64,000 bases of DNA. Origin: Lysobacterales bacterium (GTDB lineage: Bacteria; Pseudomonadota; Gammaproteobacteria; Xanthomonadales; SZUA-5). Made by a program: the position numbers and the translations under genes. This document shows positions 7,335 to 16,398 of this stretch, piece after piece (position 1 is the first letter of the stretch; every line of letters begins with the position of its first letter). The stretch lies in the NCBI GenBank assembly GCA_022844135.1, contig JALHMG010000016.1, positions 36,379-100,378 on the forward strand. The letters are read 5' to 3'. The notes beneath the pieces were generated by a model that saw only the letters and a list, made by a program, of their open reading frames with translations, had not been told where the DNA came from and did no database searches.

Positions 7335-9662
7335 CTACTCGCCGTCCTGCCACTCCGCAGCTTCGACGCAAGTAACTGCCCCGGAGACCAAGTGAGTTTC
7401 AGATCTCGTCAAGGGCATGCCGGGGCATGGAGGGTTGGGTGCTTCAACTCGAAAGTTTGCGTCCTGATAAGGGCCAGGGCTGGTAGTGCCATTGATCGTC
7501 ATTGTCGGAGGAATGTTAACAACGTCTGGAATAATCGCATTTTGCGAGTTGAAACAATATCCGGCTGTTGTATAAAAGCAGCTCCGTACCCGAAGTCCGG
7601 GGTTGTAAGAAAATGTTGGTTTGCTAGCGAAATACCCGATGAACTGTGATGCCTTAGTGGCTGATATGGCCCCGTCTGTAACTGAACAAATCGAGTTTCC
7701 GGTTCCGGAAGAGGGGATAAACGTCGAACGCCTTAACTGTGTAATCTTCATACAGTAAGAGTTGTTATGGATTCGGCATACGCAATTTCCGCCCTCGCAT
7801 ATCGGTACCCAATAATCAGCCGGGTCTCCTGTCCGCTGCTGACAACTGCAGGCCTCGGGGCCAGACCCAACTCCAACTGTCTCTCCACGCTGGCAAGCAT
7901 TTTTTTCCAGTCGATCTTGAACGCGATCGTAGGACGCCCCGAAATCCATTGCAAAGCTAAAAACAAATCCACCAACGCATCCAACTGCGCCGGCAGCCGC
8001 AACAGGACCCATCGTCATCAATGCTCCCAGGCCCGCTCCAGTAGGTGACTCAGGTGAACCACCACTTAGGCCCATTCTGCGAATGACCGCAGCAGTAGTA
8101 CTCACTGTTCTGCCGGCTGTAGCGGCGCCAAGTCCTGCTCCACTGGCACACCCAATTAAGTCTGAGAACGGCGATTGAGGATTTGCTGAATAAATCGGCG
8201 AAAGACCTGCCAATGCTGCGCCTAAGTCTAAAAGCGTGTCTCGGGGCGGGTCTTGTGACCAGCATCGTCTCTGGACAATACATTCCGAGCTGTTTGGGTC
8301 GATTCTTTTCACGGCCGCAGAAGCTTTCAATGCTGCCATCCGGGGTTGATTAAGAACCGCTGTGATTTTCTGATAAGCAGCGTGTCCAGCATAGGCTCCA
8401 CTGGCGTCTTGCCATATCGGAACCGATGACGCGATCAGCTTGGGCTTCGCAGTTAAGTAGTGTGTGTACAGTTCGGAGCCACCAAAGCTCCCGGTAGCGA
8501 CTATTTGGTCCGAGTCGTCGTATCCATACAGCAACTTGGACACAAAAGTGCCCTGGAAATCATAGAAGCTTGCTGAAACAATTCTCGGAACTGCGCCGGA
8601 CGAGAATTGCAGGATTTCCCCAGAGAATGGAACATGCATCCAGATGATCGGTCTTAGTTTGTAGTCATCATACCTGAAAAAAGCATCTACGAATTTTGCA
8701 GGTTTTTGGTCGATTCGATCAAAATTCTGTATTCCGAAAACCAAGGTTGCATTGTAAAACGAAGCAGAAATATGGTAGCTAGTGTCGGAGACCTGAATCA
8801 AAACCTCATCCGAATCTTCACCTGCGAAACGAACGGGCCTCATTAAGGTTATGCCTTTCCAGTTGCCAGGAAACCTTAACGAGGACCTCTGGTAGCTCGG
8901 ATTACCAGTGAGGGTGAGCGTAGTTCGAGTGAGCGTGCCATCATTCGCAGCGAAGTAGACCCTCGCGGCCGAATTGCCCGTGCCGTGATTTAGCGCGCCT
9001 ATGACCAGCCCTGTGCCAGCGGGTGGGGTAAAAGACCTTCGGCCGATTATGCCCTCTTCTTCGTCCAGCAATACCATTAACACACTGTTGTTAAGGTCGC
9101 GCAGCAAAATGTCTTGGTTTCCGTCGCCATTTAGATCAGCAATCCATGCTGAATCCACCACCGTGCTAAGACTCACCTTTTCATTACTGCCAGGCTTTAC
9201 AATAGGCGCCGGAGTTTTTTGATAAAAGGCGCCTAGATCGAAACTGTCATTGACCGTAATTGAAAACCTCGAATAGGCGATTTGCAGAAATCCGTTGTTA
9301 CAAACGAGATCATCGATACCGTCACCATTGAAGTCATGTGCAGCGATTGGATCGCACGGAAGCTGAGCGTTGCGTGTTGGCCCCGAATGAGGAATCTCAC
9401 CCAAACCTGTATGAGAAGTTCTTTTCAACATTTGACGCCAAAGTCGTTCAGTGTGATTGTAGTACAAGAAGTTCGGCGTTTCTGGCGTTTGGTAGCGGTT
9501 GCTTGAATAGTAGACGGCAGGGGCAATGGCGAAGCCTTTTCCGTGGCTGCTTTCGATGGTTCTCTGATTTGCTTGTGCAGTCACATTTCCAAGTGCGAGG
9601 GTTGACAGCAGGGCAAAAATTGCGAAGCTCCCCAGGTGCGAAGTCATGGCTTGAATTCTCAT
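7335..9662 (-). CDS. Exported FG-GAP/VCBS repeat protein with Cys-rich C-terminus
   Basis: About 775 residues. The start at 9662 places an export signal first (hydrophobic core SFAIFALLSTLALG ending in TAQA); starts at 9647, 9689 (GGA six to nine bases upstream) and 9707 are also possible. Calcium-type FG-GAP/VCBS loops are visible as DFNGDGIDDLV and DLNGDGNQDIL, so the first 350 or so residues probably form a beta-propeller. A middle Gly/Ala-rich hydrophobic segment (GCASGAGLGAATAG; MGPVAAAGAVGCVGG) resembles pretoxin-like segments of Rhs proteins. The last 200 residues are cysteine-rich (for example CSCQQRTGD, CEGGNCVCRI). The gene is visibly AT-richer than its neighbours, a sign of transfer. 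Function unknown; no immunity-like gene is adjacent. Confidence 0.7.
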   Translation of the reverse strand: MRIQAMTSHLGSFAIFALLSTLALGNVTAQANQRTIESSHGKGFAIAPAVYYSSNRYQTPETPNFLYYNHTERLWRQMLKRTSHTGLGEIPHSGPTRNAQLPCDPIAAHDFNGDGIDDLVCNNGFLQIAYSRFSITVNDSFDLGAFYQKTPAPIVKPGSNEKVSLSTVVDSAWIADLNGDGNQDILLRDLNNSVLMVLLDEEEGIIGRRSFTPPAGTGLVIGALNHGTGNSAARVYFAANDGTLTRTTLTLTGNPSYQRSSLRFPGNWKGITLMRPVRFAGEDSDEVLIQVSDTSYHISASFYNATLVFGIQNFDRIDQKPAKFVDAFFRYDDYKLRPIIWMHVPFSGEILQFSSGAVPRIVSASFYDFQGTFVSKLLYGYDDSDQIVATGSFGGSELYTHYLTAKPKLIASSVPIWQDASGAYAGHAAYQKITAVLNQPRMAALKASAAVKRIDPNSSECIVQRRCWSQDPPRDTLLDLGAALAGLSPIYSANPQSPFSDLIGCASGAGLGAATAGRTVSTTAAVIRRMGLSGGSPESPTGAGLGALMTMGPVAAAGAVGCVGGFVFSFAMDFGASYDRVQDRLEKNACQRGETVGVGSGPEACSCQQRTGDPADYWVPICEGGNCVCRIHNNSYCMKITQLRRSTFIPSSGTGNSICSVTDGAISATKASQFIGYFASKPTFSYNPGLRVRSCFYTTAGYCFNSQNAIIPDVVNIPPTMTINGTTSPGPYQDANFRVEAPNPPCPGMPLTRSETHLVSGAVTCVEAAEWQDGE

Positions 9663-10228
9663 GCAATAGTTAATGCCGGTGGAAATCATTTTGGTTCCAT
9701 TGCTCATTCCAGCCCAAAAGCGAGCAGGCAGATAATTTTCGTTAGTGCCCGGATAGTCTTGATGTTTTTTTGAGTCATGCCGGTTATTTATTGAGTTTTC
9801 TTGACAGGATGTGAGACGACCGGATTCGAGCCCATGGCAAGCTGGCACCGAAGTGCAAGTCTTGGGCGGCCGTTCGTCCCACTTCGACCTTGACTGCCGA
9901 CATGGACGTGGTGACATGGACGTAGTCACTCAGCAACTGGCCTGAAGTGCCGGTTGTCAGGTTATGGGGCGCGATCAGCTTTCGATCTTTCGCGAGCCAG
10001 CATATTGTTGAGAGACAGTCGGGTATGCCTTTGGCGGCTTTCGTCTAGAGCTTGTGAAACGCTTCGCATTAGCTGGTCGAAGCCAAGAGGCTCCCGCGTC
10101 CTTCACGATCACGACCGCTTCCTTTAAGGAAGCGTCGGACTTAACGCAAAGTTGACCTCAATCAAGTGCGGCGCTGGAGGTTGCCTCTAGCTTTGTCGTC
10201 ATCGTCGACAACCCAGAGGAAACAAGCA
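9663..10228. other. Divergent intergenic region with tandem repeat, hairpin and decayed frame
   Basis: Lies between the FG-GAP gene and ompW. It holds a 14-bp tandem repeat (GACATGGACGTGGT, then GACATGGACGTAGT, 9899-9926), a hairpin CGCTTCC/GGAAGCG (10116-10134) and an FNR-like site. A minus-strand frame without a start is open from about 10048 to 9788 and has coding-like composition; it may be the remnant of a gene I do not recognise. Confidence 0.4.
10152..10165 (+). promoter_or_regulatory. FNR/ANR-like binding site upstream of ompW
   Basis: TTGACCTCAATCAA matches the FNR/ANR consensus TTGAT-N4-ATCAA at all but one position. It lies 63 bases before the ompW start. OmpW of enterobacteria is a known FNR-responsive porin, so oxygen control is plausible here. 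Confidence 0.5.
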
Positions 10229-10864
10229 ATGAGCATTCATCGAATTGGACTGGCATGTGCGCTGTTCGGTCTGGCGGCCGGCTTGAGCGGCCCGGCGCTG
10301 GCCGGCAATGCCGGCAGTTGGGAGATCAAGTTCGGTGCGCACACGGTGAATCCGAAATCGGATAACGGCACGCTGCGCGCTGGCAGCACGGCCTTCGACG
10401 TTGAGGTTGGCAACGATGTACGCCCCACCTTCAATGTGGGCTACTGGTTTAGCGACAACTGGCAGCTGGATGTACTCGCCTCTTTGCCCTTCGAGCACGA
10501 TGTCGATTTGAACGGCGGTCGCGCTGCATCGTTCAAGCATCTGCCGCCGACGTTTACGCTGCAATACCACTTCAATCCGGACGGCGATGGCGTCAATCCC
10601 TTTGTCGGTGTGGGCCTCAACTACACCTTCGTTTATGACGAGCAGGAAGTCGGGCCGCTGGCCGGCACGCGCCTGCGCCTGGACGACTCCATTGGCCTTG
10701 CCGCTCAGGTGGGCCTGACGTTCCCGATCAACGAGAACTGGTCGATCGGCGGCGATGTGCGTTGGTTCGATATCGATTCGGATGCCGAGCTCAACGGTGC
10801 CAGCCTCGGTACGGTCAATGTCGATCCGCTGGCTTTCGGCATCTTCGCGATTTATCGGCTGTAA
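10229..10864 (+). CDS. ompW: OmpW family outer membrane protein
   Basis: Eight-stranded outer-membrane beta-barrel of 211 residues, a small porin-like channel for hydrophobic compounds in the family. A signal peptide covers residues 1 to about 25 (hydrophobic core ending GPALAG). Amphipathic strands alternate through to the terminal IFAIYRL. Typical OmpW stretches are FNVGYWFSDNWQLDVLASLPF, GVNPFVGVGLNYTF and FPINENWSIGGDVRWFDI. The ATG at 10229 follows AGAGGA and is the only start that puts the signal peptide first. An FNR-like site is upstream. Transcribed towards prlC, with 119 bases between them. Confidence 0.9.
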   Translation: MSIHRIGLACALFGLAAGLSGPALAGNAGSWEIKFGAHTVNPKSDNGTLRAGSTAFDVEVGNDVRPTFNVGYWFSDNWQLDVLASLPFEHDVDLNGGRAASFKHLPPTFTLQYHFNPDGDGVNPFVGVGLNYTFVYDEQEVGPLAGTRLRLDDSIGLAAQVGLTFPINENWSIGGDVRWFDIDSDAELNGASLGTVNVDPLAFGIFAIYRL

Positions 10865-10983
10865 ACCGTCAAGGCGCTGCTCGGGTCGCTCGCACGCGCG
10901 AGCGGCCCCGCTTGCGCGCCAAGGTCTTGTGCTTGTGCGTTTCGCCCTCACCTCGGGAGGTCGACGCCCAGGTTCCGAGCCCA

Positions 10984-13005
10984 ATGAATCCTTTACTTCA
11001 CGCCGCTGAACTTCCCGATTTCGCCGCCATCGCACCTGAGCACGCCGTGCCCGCAGTGGAGGAGGTATTGGCGGAATACCAGGCGCAAGTCGATGCCCTG
11101 GTCGCAATCGAACACCCCACCTGGGATTCGTTGATAGCGCCGCTTGAGGCGATGGACGCAAAACTGGAACGTGCGTTCAGTCCGGTCTCGCATCTGCATT
11201 CGGTGATGGATAGCCCGGATTGGCGGGCCGCGCACGAGATCGCGCAGGACAAGATCACCGAGTTCACCGCCGCACTGGGGCAAAACCGGGCGTTGTACGA
11301 CGCCTATCGCAAGCTCAAATCCGCGCCAGAGTTCGCGCATTTTCCACGCGAGCGGCAGGCAGTGATCGAGCATGCGCTGCGCGATTTCGAACTCTCAGGC
11401 GTGGCCCTGGATGAGCCGATGCGAACGCGTTTTCGCGACATTGCGCGCGAGTCGACGCAGCTGGAGACCGCGTTCGAGCAGGCGGTCATGGATGCCACCG
11501 ATGCGTGGCAGCGCCCATTGAGCGAAACCGAACTCGACGGCATCCCCGACAGCGAACGCGCAGTACTTGCGCAGGCCGCCCGCGACAAGCAACAGGACGG
11601 GCATCTGCTGACGCTGCAACAACCGGCATACCACGCGGTCATCACCTACGCGCGAAATCGCGAGCTGCGCGCCGAAGCTTATCGCGCCTACCAGACGCGC
11701 GCATCCGATCAGGGCCCACATGCTGGCCAGTTCGACAACGCCGGGCGCATCGAAAAAATCATGGCCTTGCGTCACGAGGCCGCGCAGTTACTGGGTTTCC
11801 CAAACGCCGCTGCGGTGTCTCTGGCGACCAAGATGGCGCCGAACGCCGATCGCGTGCTCGCGTTTCTGCGCGATCTTGCCGCTAAGGCGAAGCCAGGCGC
11901 GGAGCGCGACCTTGCCGAGCTGCGCGCGTTTGCGGCCAGCGAGCTGGGCATCGACGAGCTGCAGCCTTGGGATGTGGCGTACGCGTCGGAGAAGTTGCGC
12001 GAACGCCGCTACGCGCTATCGGACGAAGAGCTCAAGCCGTATTTCCCGCTCGATGCGGTGATGGCGGGTCTGTTCCGCATCGTCGAGGAAGCCTTCGGCG
12101 CGCGCATCGTGCCAGGCGCCGCGAGCGTGTGGCATGCGGACGTGCAGTATTGCGATGTGCTGGCCGAGACCGGCGAGCGCATTGCCGGTTTGTTTCTGGA
12201 CCCGTACGCGCGCGCCAAAAAACGCGGCGGCGCTTGGATGGACACCTGCCGATCGCGGTTTGTCTCAAGCCAGGGCAGTTCGTTGCCGATCGCGTATCTG
12301 ACGTGCAACTTCGCGCCGCCGACGCCGGGCAAACCTTCGCTCCTGACGCACGATGATGTGACCACGCTGTTCCACGAATTCGGTCACGGCCTGCACCATA
12401 TGCTGACGCGCATCGATGCGCGCGATGTCTCGGGCATTTCAGGTGTCGAATGGGACGCGGTGGAATTGCCCAGTCAGTTCATGGAGAACTTTTGCTGGAC
12501 GCGTGCGGGCCTGGATCGCTTTGCGCGCCACGTCGATACCGGCGCGGCCATGCCCGACGATTTATTCCAACGCCTGTTGGCCACGCGCCATTTTCAATCG
12601 GGTTTGTTCCTGGTGCGCCAGCTCGAGTTCGGTCTGTTCGACTTTCTGCTGCATTTGAACTACGCGCCAGAGCGCGGCGCACGTGTGCTGGAGACCCTCG
12701 CCGCCGTGCGCGAGGAAGTTGCCGTCATCCGGCCACCGGAATGGCAGCGCTTTCCGATGAGCTTCGGCCACATCTTCGCGGGCGGTTATGCCGCCGGCTA
12801 CTACAGCTATCTGTGGGCCGAGGTGCTGTCGGCCGACGCTTTCGCGGCGTTCGGCGATGGCATTGATGCCAGCGCAGGGCGACGGTTCCTCAACGAGGTG
12901 CTCTCGGTGGGCGGCAGCCGACCCGCACTCGAAAGCTTCGTCGCTTTCCGCGGCCGCGAGCCGATCGTTGAACCGCTATTGGCGAGTTACGGGCTCGCAG
13001 CCTAG
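10984..13005 (+). CDS. prlC: Oligopeptidase A (M3 family zinc metallopeptidase)
   Basis: Cytoplasmic zinc oligopeptidase that degrades short peptides, including cleaved signal peptides. It has 673 residues, close to the 680 of the E. coli enzyme. The zinc site HEFGH is in LFHEFGHGLHHML at about residues 459-471, and the third ligand lies in GVEWDAVELPSQFMENF, both as in family M3. It is read as complete, with no signal peptide. The ATG at 10984 gives the family N-terminus (MNPLLHAAELPDF); the upstream in-frame extension overlaps ompW and is not coding. Stands alone. Confidence 0.95.
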   Translation: MNPLLHAAELPDFAAIAPEHAVPAVEEVLAEYQAQVDALVAIEHPTWDSLIAPLEAMDAKLERAFSPVSHLHSVMDSPDWRAAHEIAQDKITEFTAALGQNRALYDAYRKLKSAPEFAHFPRERQAVIEHALRDFELSGVALDEPMRTRFRDIARESTQLETAFEQAVMDATDAWQRPLSETELDGIPDSERAVLAQAARDKQQDGHLLTLQQPAYHAVITYARNRELRAEAYRAYQTRASDQGPHAGQFDNAGRIEKIMALRHEAAQLLGFPNAAAVSLATKMAPNADRVLAFLRDLAAKAKPGAERDLAELRAFAASELGIDELQPWDVAYASEKLRERRYALSDEELKPYFPLDAVMAGLFRIVEEAFGARIVPGAASVWHADVQYCDVLAETGERIAGLFLDPYARAKKRGGAWMDTCRSRFVSSQGSSLPIAYLTCNFAPPTPGKPSLLTHDDVTTLFHEFGHGLHHMLTRIDARDVSGISGVEWDAVELPSQFMENFCWTRAGLDRFARHVDTGAAMPDDLFQRLLATRHFQSGLFLVRQLEFGLFDFLLHLNYAPERGARVLETLAAVREEVAVIRPPEWQRFPMSFGHIFAGGYAAGYYSYLWAEVLSADAFAAFGDGIDASAGRRFLNEVLSVGGSRPALESFVAFRGREPIVEPLLASYGLAA

Positions 13006-13217
13006 GCTGGGCTCACATTCGAAACAGGCCGAAATCACGTGACCGAATACACCCCGTGACCAATGGCTGCTGGCCCGACGCGGCGGAAGCAATAATCTGC
13101 AGCCCATTGGGACAGGAACGAGTTCAATGAATTGGAGGCGTTTGCCAGCCCCGGCAGCATTTTCGCCCGCCGCACCGGCATGTTAAGCCGATCACTAACA
13201 GGATCCAGGAGGCAAAC

Positions 13218-14255
13218 ATGCGAGTAATGGTTGTGTTTGTGCTATCGCTGCTTGCGTTCGACGTCGCGGCGTTTCCACGTGCTGCGCTCGAACGAGTCGA
13301 TCTTGAGACGGCTGCGATTCAACTGCAGATCGCCAACCATGCAGCGCAATCCGACCAGAAACGCGATCGGCTGGTCGCGGCGCTGCTCCTCAAATACCTG
13401 CCGGAAAAACTGGTCACCGCGGAAATTGCTGCACGCCAAAAGAAGCTTTTCGCCGACGCGACGCAGGCGACAAACGACGATGCGCTGATCTTGTTATGGC
13501 GCCTGGGTGCCAGTGAGGACAAGACGGAGCAAATGGCGATTGCCCAGAAGATGACCGAGGTCAGTCCCGATTGGGTGATGGGTTGGCTCGCCAGCCTGCC
13601 CTCGTCGTACAGCGAGGACCAGCTGGCGTATGCCGAGTCGCTACTCGCAAGGGCCGCAATCGCGCCCGACTACAACGGACGGTCCGGCGAGCTGATGCGG
13701 CATGTGTCGCGCCTGGCTGTCGGCGCTGGTATCGCTCCGCCCACCGCATCGATTCGCAAAGCAACGCAGTTGCCGTCGGGAGCCGATGCGGCAGATCTGG
13801 GCATCTATTTGGGCCTGACCATCGAAGTGGTGCACTTGCAGACGTGGATGCACTCCACGCCTCAGCCCTGGTGTCCGACATCGCCACCCGATAAATCGGC
13901 GCCATCTTGCAGCAGCGTGTTGCAGCGATTGTCGGTCGAATCGACGGAACTGGCTTCTCTTGCCCTAAGCCATGCCGTGTCCAATCTCCGTGCCACAAAC
14001 GATGACGAACGCGCCCAGATCTTGACATTGGTCAGTGCGCTGAACTGGATGACCGACAACGTCAATCGTCGGCACAGTTCGCATTTGCAGGATTTCCTGG
14101 AGGTCTGGAAAATGGATGGCATGACCGAAATTGGCGCTTACCGCGCATTGATGGGGCGCTGGGGCATCCCCCTGACGCCGCCCTCGGATTACCGCTCGAA
14201 CTGGGTCAAGGTCGCTCAACAAAAAGCGAGAGATCACGAGCGAGGGGATCACTGA
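13218..14255 (+). CDS. Hypothetical exported protein
   Basis: A 345-residue protein with a clear signal peptide (hydrophobic core VMVVFVLSLLAFDVAAF). The mature part is mostly helical by eye, with many Ala, Leu and charged residues, and contains a short Cys/Pro-rich patch (PWCPTSPPDKSAPSCSS) near the middle; the two cysteines there could form a disulfide. AGGAGG lies just before the ATG. I do not recognise a family. The flanking genes (prlC and a pterin dehydratase) say nothing about its role. Confidence 0.75.
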   Translation: MRVMVVFVLSLLAFDVAAFPRAALERVDLETAAIQLQIANHAAQSDQKRDRLVAALLLKYLPEKLVTAEIAARQKKLFADATQATNDDALILLWRLGASEDKTEQMAIAQKMTEVSPDWVMGWLASLPSSYSEDQLAYAESLLARAAIAPDYNGRSGELMRHVSRLAVGAGIAPPTASIRKATQLPSGADAADLGIYLGLTIEVVHLQTWMHSTPQPWCPTSPPDKSAPSCSSVLQRLSVESTELASLALSHAVSNLRATNDDERAQILTLVSALNWMTDNVNRRHSSHLQDFLEVWKMDGMTEIGAYRALMGRWGIPLTPPSDYRSNWVKVAQQKARDHERGDH

Positions 14256-14420
14256 CCTGCAGGCATTAACATCGCGACTTGGCGAGTCGCGGAATCTGTC
14301 GCCTCGTTCGCATACGGCCGGGGGCCTGATATCAGCGGATTGCAACCGCAAGTCGCGTTGGGTCGGCCCCGTCGTCGCCAGCCGCTATGATCCGCGCGTC
14401 TTCCCGATCGCCCCATCCTC

Positions 14421-14738
14421 ATGCGCCTTGCTGATCAGAACTGCATTCCCCGGCGCGGCGACGCGCATCGTATTGCTGCGAAAGATGCGCGAGCTTTGCT
14501 CTCCGAGATCCCCGCTTGGACGGCCAGCGATGCGCTGTTAACGCGGACGTTTAGCTTCGCCGATTTCCACGCCACGATGGCCTTCGTCAATCGCGTCGCC
14601 GACATCGCGCATGCGCAGGACCATCACCCGGATATGGCGGTGAGTTACAACCGCTGCACAGTCTCGTGGAACACGCACGATGTGGGCGGGCTGTCGCTCA
14701 ACGATTTCATCTGCGCCGCGAAAGTCGACGCGCTATGA
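14421..14738 (+). CDS. Pterin-4a-carbinolamine dehydratase (PCD/DCoH family)
   Basis: Dehydrates 4a-hydroxytetrahydrobiopterin, recycling the pterin cofactor after aromatic amino acid hydroxylation. 105 residues, the usual length. Diagnostic segments are FSFADFHATMAFVNRVADIA, then HAQDHHPDMAVSYNRC (the family HH-P-x signature around the active-site histidines) and VSWNTHDVGGLSLNDF. No phenylalanine hydroxylase gene is in this window, so the substrate source is elsewhere. The stop overlaps the start of the next gene (ATGA), indicating co-translation with an unrelated membrane protein. Confidence 0.92.
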   Translation: MRLADQNCIPRRGDAHRIAAKDARALLSEIPAWTASDALLTRTFSFADFHATMAFVNRVADIAHAQDHHPDMAVSYNRCTVSWNTHDVGGLSLNDFICAAKVDAL

Positions 14739-16288
14739 GCCGGGTGCTCAAAATACTGGCGCTGATCCTGGTCGGCGCCGCCGTCGCGTTCGCCATCAGC
14801 AGCGCGGCCTTCGATCGCTTCCTGCAAGATGAATTTGGCCGCGACATTGCGCGCATGGAGCGCGGCGATTCGCGTTTGAGCCTGGATTTCGATGTCACGG
14901 ACGATCTGATTGTCGATGCGAGCGACGGCCTTACCGATGTCCGCGCAAGCGAAGGCACCGTAAGCGCCGTGGTGCCGAACGGCCACGCGAACGTGCGCCT
15001 CAATTTGCGCGGGCGCTGGCTCGACGCACGGCGTTTCGATTACCTCATCGCGCGTATCGAGGTCAGCGCACCGGCCGAGATGGTGCTGATTTTCGACGAA
15101 CCCGGCGAGCTGGTGCAGAACGCGGTGAAGGTCGATCTGATTGCCGGCTGGAACGAGCTGAAATTGCCGCTGATGGAGATGCCGTGGCGTCGCGGCCGTG
15201 AGCAGGAAGGCGAGTTGTTCCATACCGTCGAGCCGTGGGGCGGCGTCAGCGGCGCGGTGGGCGAATTCCGTTTGTACATCGCCGGTGCGCCCGATACCCG
15301 ATTGGCCATCGACCACGTGCGCTTCAGCGAGCGCCTGGTCGTGACCGGCATCACGCCAGTGCGTCAACCGCTCAAGCGCATCGAATGGATCGATGTCGCC
15401 ACGTTGAAAGATCGCCTCGCCGTGCGCCAGCCGCTGCGCGCGCAACCTGAGTTGCGCGTCGGCGTGCGCCTTCCTGTCTGGCAAGACACCCCGGAGCGCT
15501 TGTTGCTGCTGCGCGACGCGGCGCGCGAGCGCGATGCGGAGGTGCTCTTCTACCCGAGCCTGCGTACGCTGCCTGAAGACCATCGCACACTCACGCCATC
15601 GACCGCGACCGATGTGCCGCTGTCCTTGGTGATTGCGGTCGCAACGGTCCTGCTCCTGGTGCGCCTCGGGATCTCGCGACTGCCCCAACGTGGCGGCGCG
15701 CTGATCGCACTCGCGGCAGGCATGGCGCCCTGGATATGGATCATGCTAGGGAGGCATTTCGACGCCGAACCCGGGCCCAACGCCTGGGCTGTGATTGCCC
15801 TGACGCTGCTGTTCATGCTGACCCTGGTTCGCTACGCCGATCTTAAGCAGTGGATCGGCAACCGCGCCGCCTGGGATTCGATGTTGACCTGGACGTTGCC
15901 GATTGCATTGCTCATCGCCTGCGCAGGTTTGATCGTGGACCATATCGAATGGCAGCAGCCCGGGCGCATCCTCGGCTACGTACCCTTCGTGATCCTGCAG
16001 CAGCTCGTACTGGTGGGCTTCCTGCTGCCGTTTGCGCAACGGGCGAGCGCTGGCGGCGCCTGGGTTCTCGCTGCCGCGCTGTTCGGTCTGATGCACATCC
16101 CGAACTTCGCGCTGACGTTATTCGCCGCCATCGGCGCCGCGCTATGGTGCTTGCACTTCACCAGGCATCGCGCCATCGCTCCGCTCATCGTCTCGCACGT
16201 GATTCTGGGTCTGTGCGCGGTCACTTTTGCGCCGAGCGCGGTGTTGTACTCGGCCGAGGCGGGAGCGCGGTTCTTCTTGCTGCAGTGA
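14735..16288 (+). CDS. Membrane protein with degenerate CPBP (CAAX protease-like) domain
   Basis: 517 residues. An N-terminal helix (about 7-25) anchors roughly 270 residues of extracytoplasmic-looking sequence, followed by seven or eight transmembrane helices. The last 150 residues match the CPBP intramembrane protease layout: ILQQLVLVGFLLPFAQR in place of motif 1 (normally EExxxR), ALFGLMHIPN as motif 2 (FxxxH), and SHVILGL as motif 3. The two glutamates of motif 1 are replaced (QQ), so proteolytic activity is doubtful and a scaffold or binding role is possible (inference). The start overlaps the upstream stop by four bases; the in-frame upstream codons belong to the dehydratase gene in another frame. 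Confidence 0.72.
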   Translation: MSRVLKILALILVGAAVAFAISSAAFDRFLQDEFGRDIARMERGDSRLSLDFDVTDDLIVDASDGLTDVRASEGTVSAVVPNGHANVRLNLRGRWLDARRFDYLIARIEVSAPAEMVLIFDEPGELVQNAVKVDLIAGWNELKLPLMEMPWRRGREQEGELFHTVEPWGGVSGAVGEFRLYIAGAPDTRLAIDHVRFSERLVVTGITPVRQPLKRIEWIDVATLKDRLAVRQPLRAQPELRVGVRLPVWQDTPERLLLLRDAARERDAEVLFYPSLRTLPEDHRTLTPSTATDVPLSLVIAVATVLLLVRLGISRLPQRGGALIALAAGMAPWIWIMLGRHFDAEPGPNAWAVIALTLLFMLTLVRYADLKQWIGNRAAWDSMLTWTLPIALLIACAGLIVDHIEWQQPGRILGYVPFVILQQLVLVGFLLPFAQRASAGGAWVLAAALFGLMHIPNFALTLFAAIGAALWCLHFTRHRAIAPLIVSHVILGLCAVTFAPSAVLYSAEAGARFFLLQ

Positions 16289-16316
16289 GTGTGCCAACGC
16301 GCTCTTTTAGAGAGAG

Positions 16317-16356
16317 AAAAAGGGCCGAGCCCAACCATCGCGGCTCGACCCCTTTT
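16317..16356 (+). terminator. Rho-independent terminator
   Basis: AAAAAGGGCCGAGCC pairs with GGCTCGACCCCTTTT (one mismatch) around a 10-base loop, 29 bases after the CPBP-like gene. The A-tract before and T-tract after suit termination in both directions, serving the convergent gene as well. Confidence 0.75.
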
Positions 16357-16398
16357 GCATCCCTCGATAGCCAATCGAAATCTCTTTTGATGGCAAAA

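Noticed and set aside
7335..9929. FG-GAP frame starting at 9929
   Set aside because: The added 89 codons have no signal peptide and no homology-like features; starts near the hydrophobic core are better.
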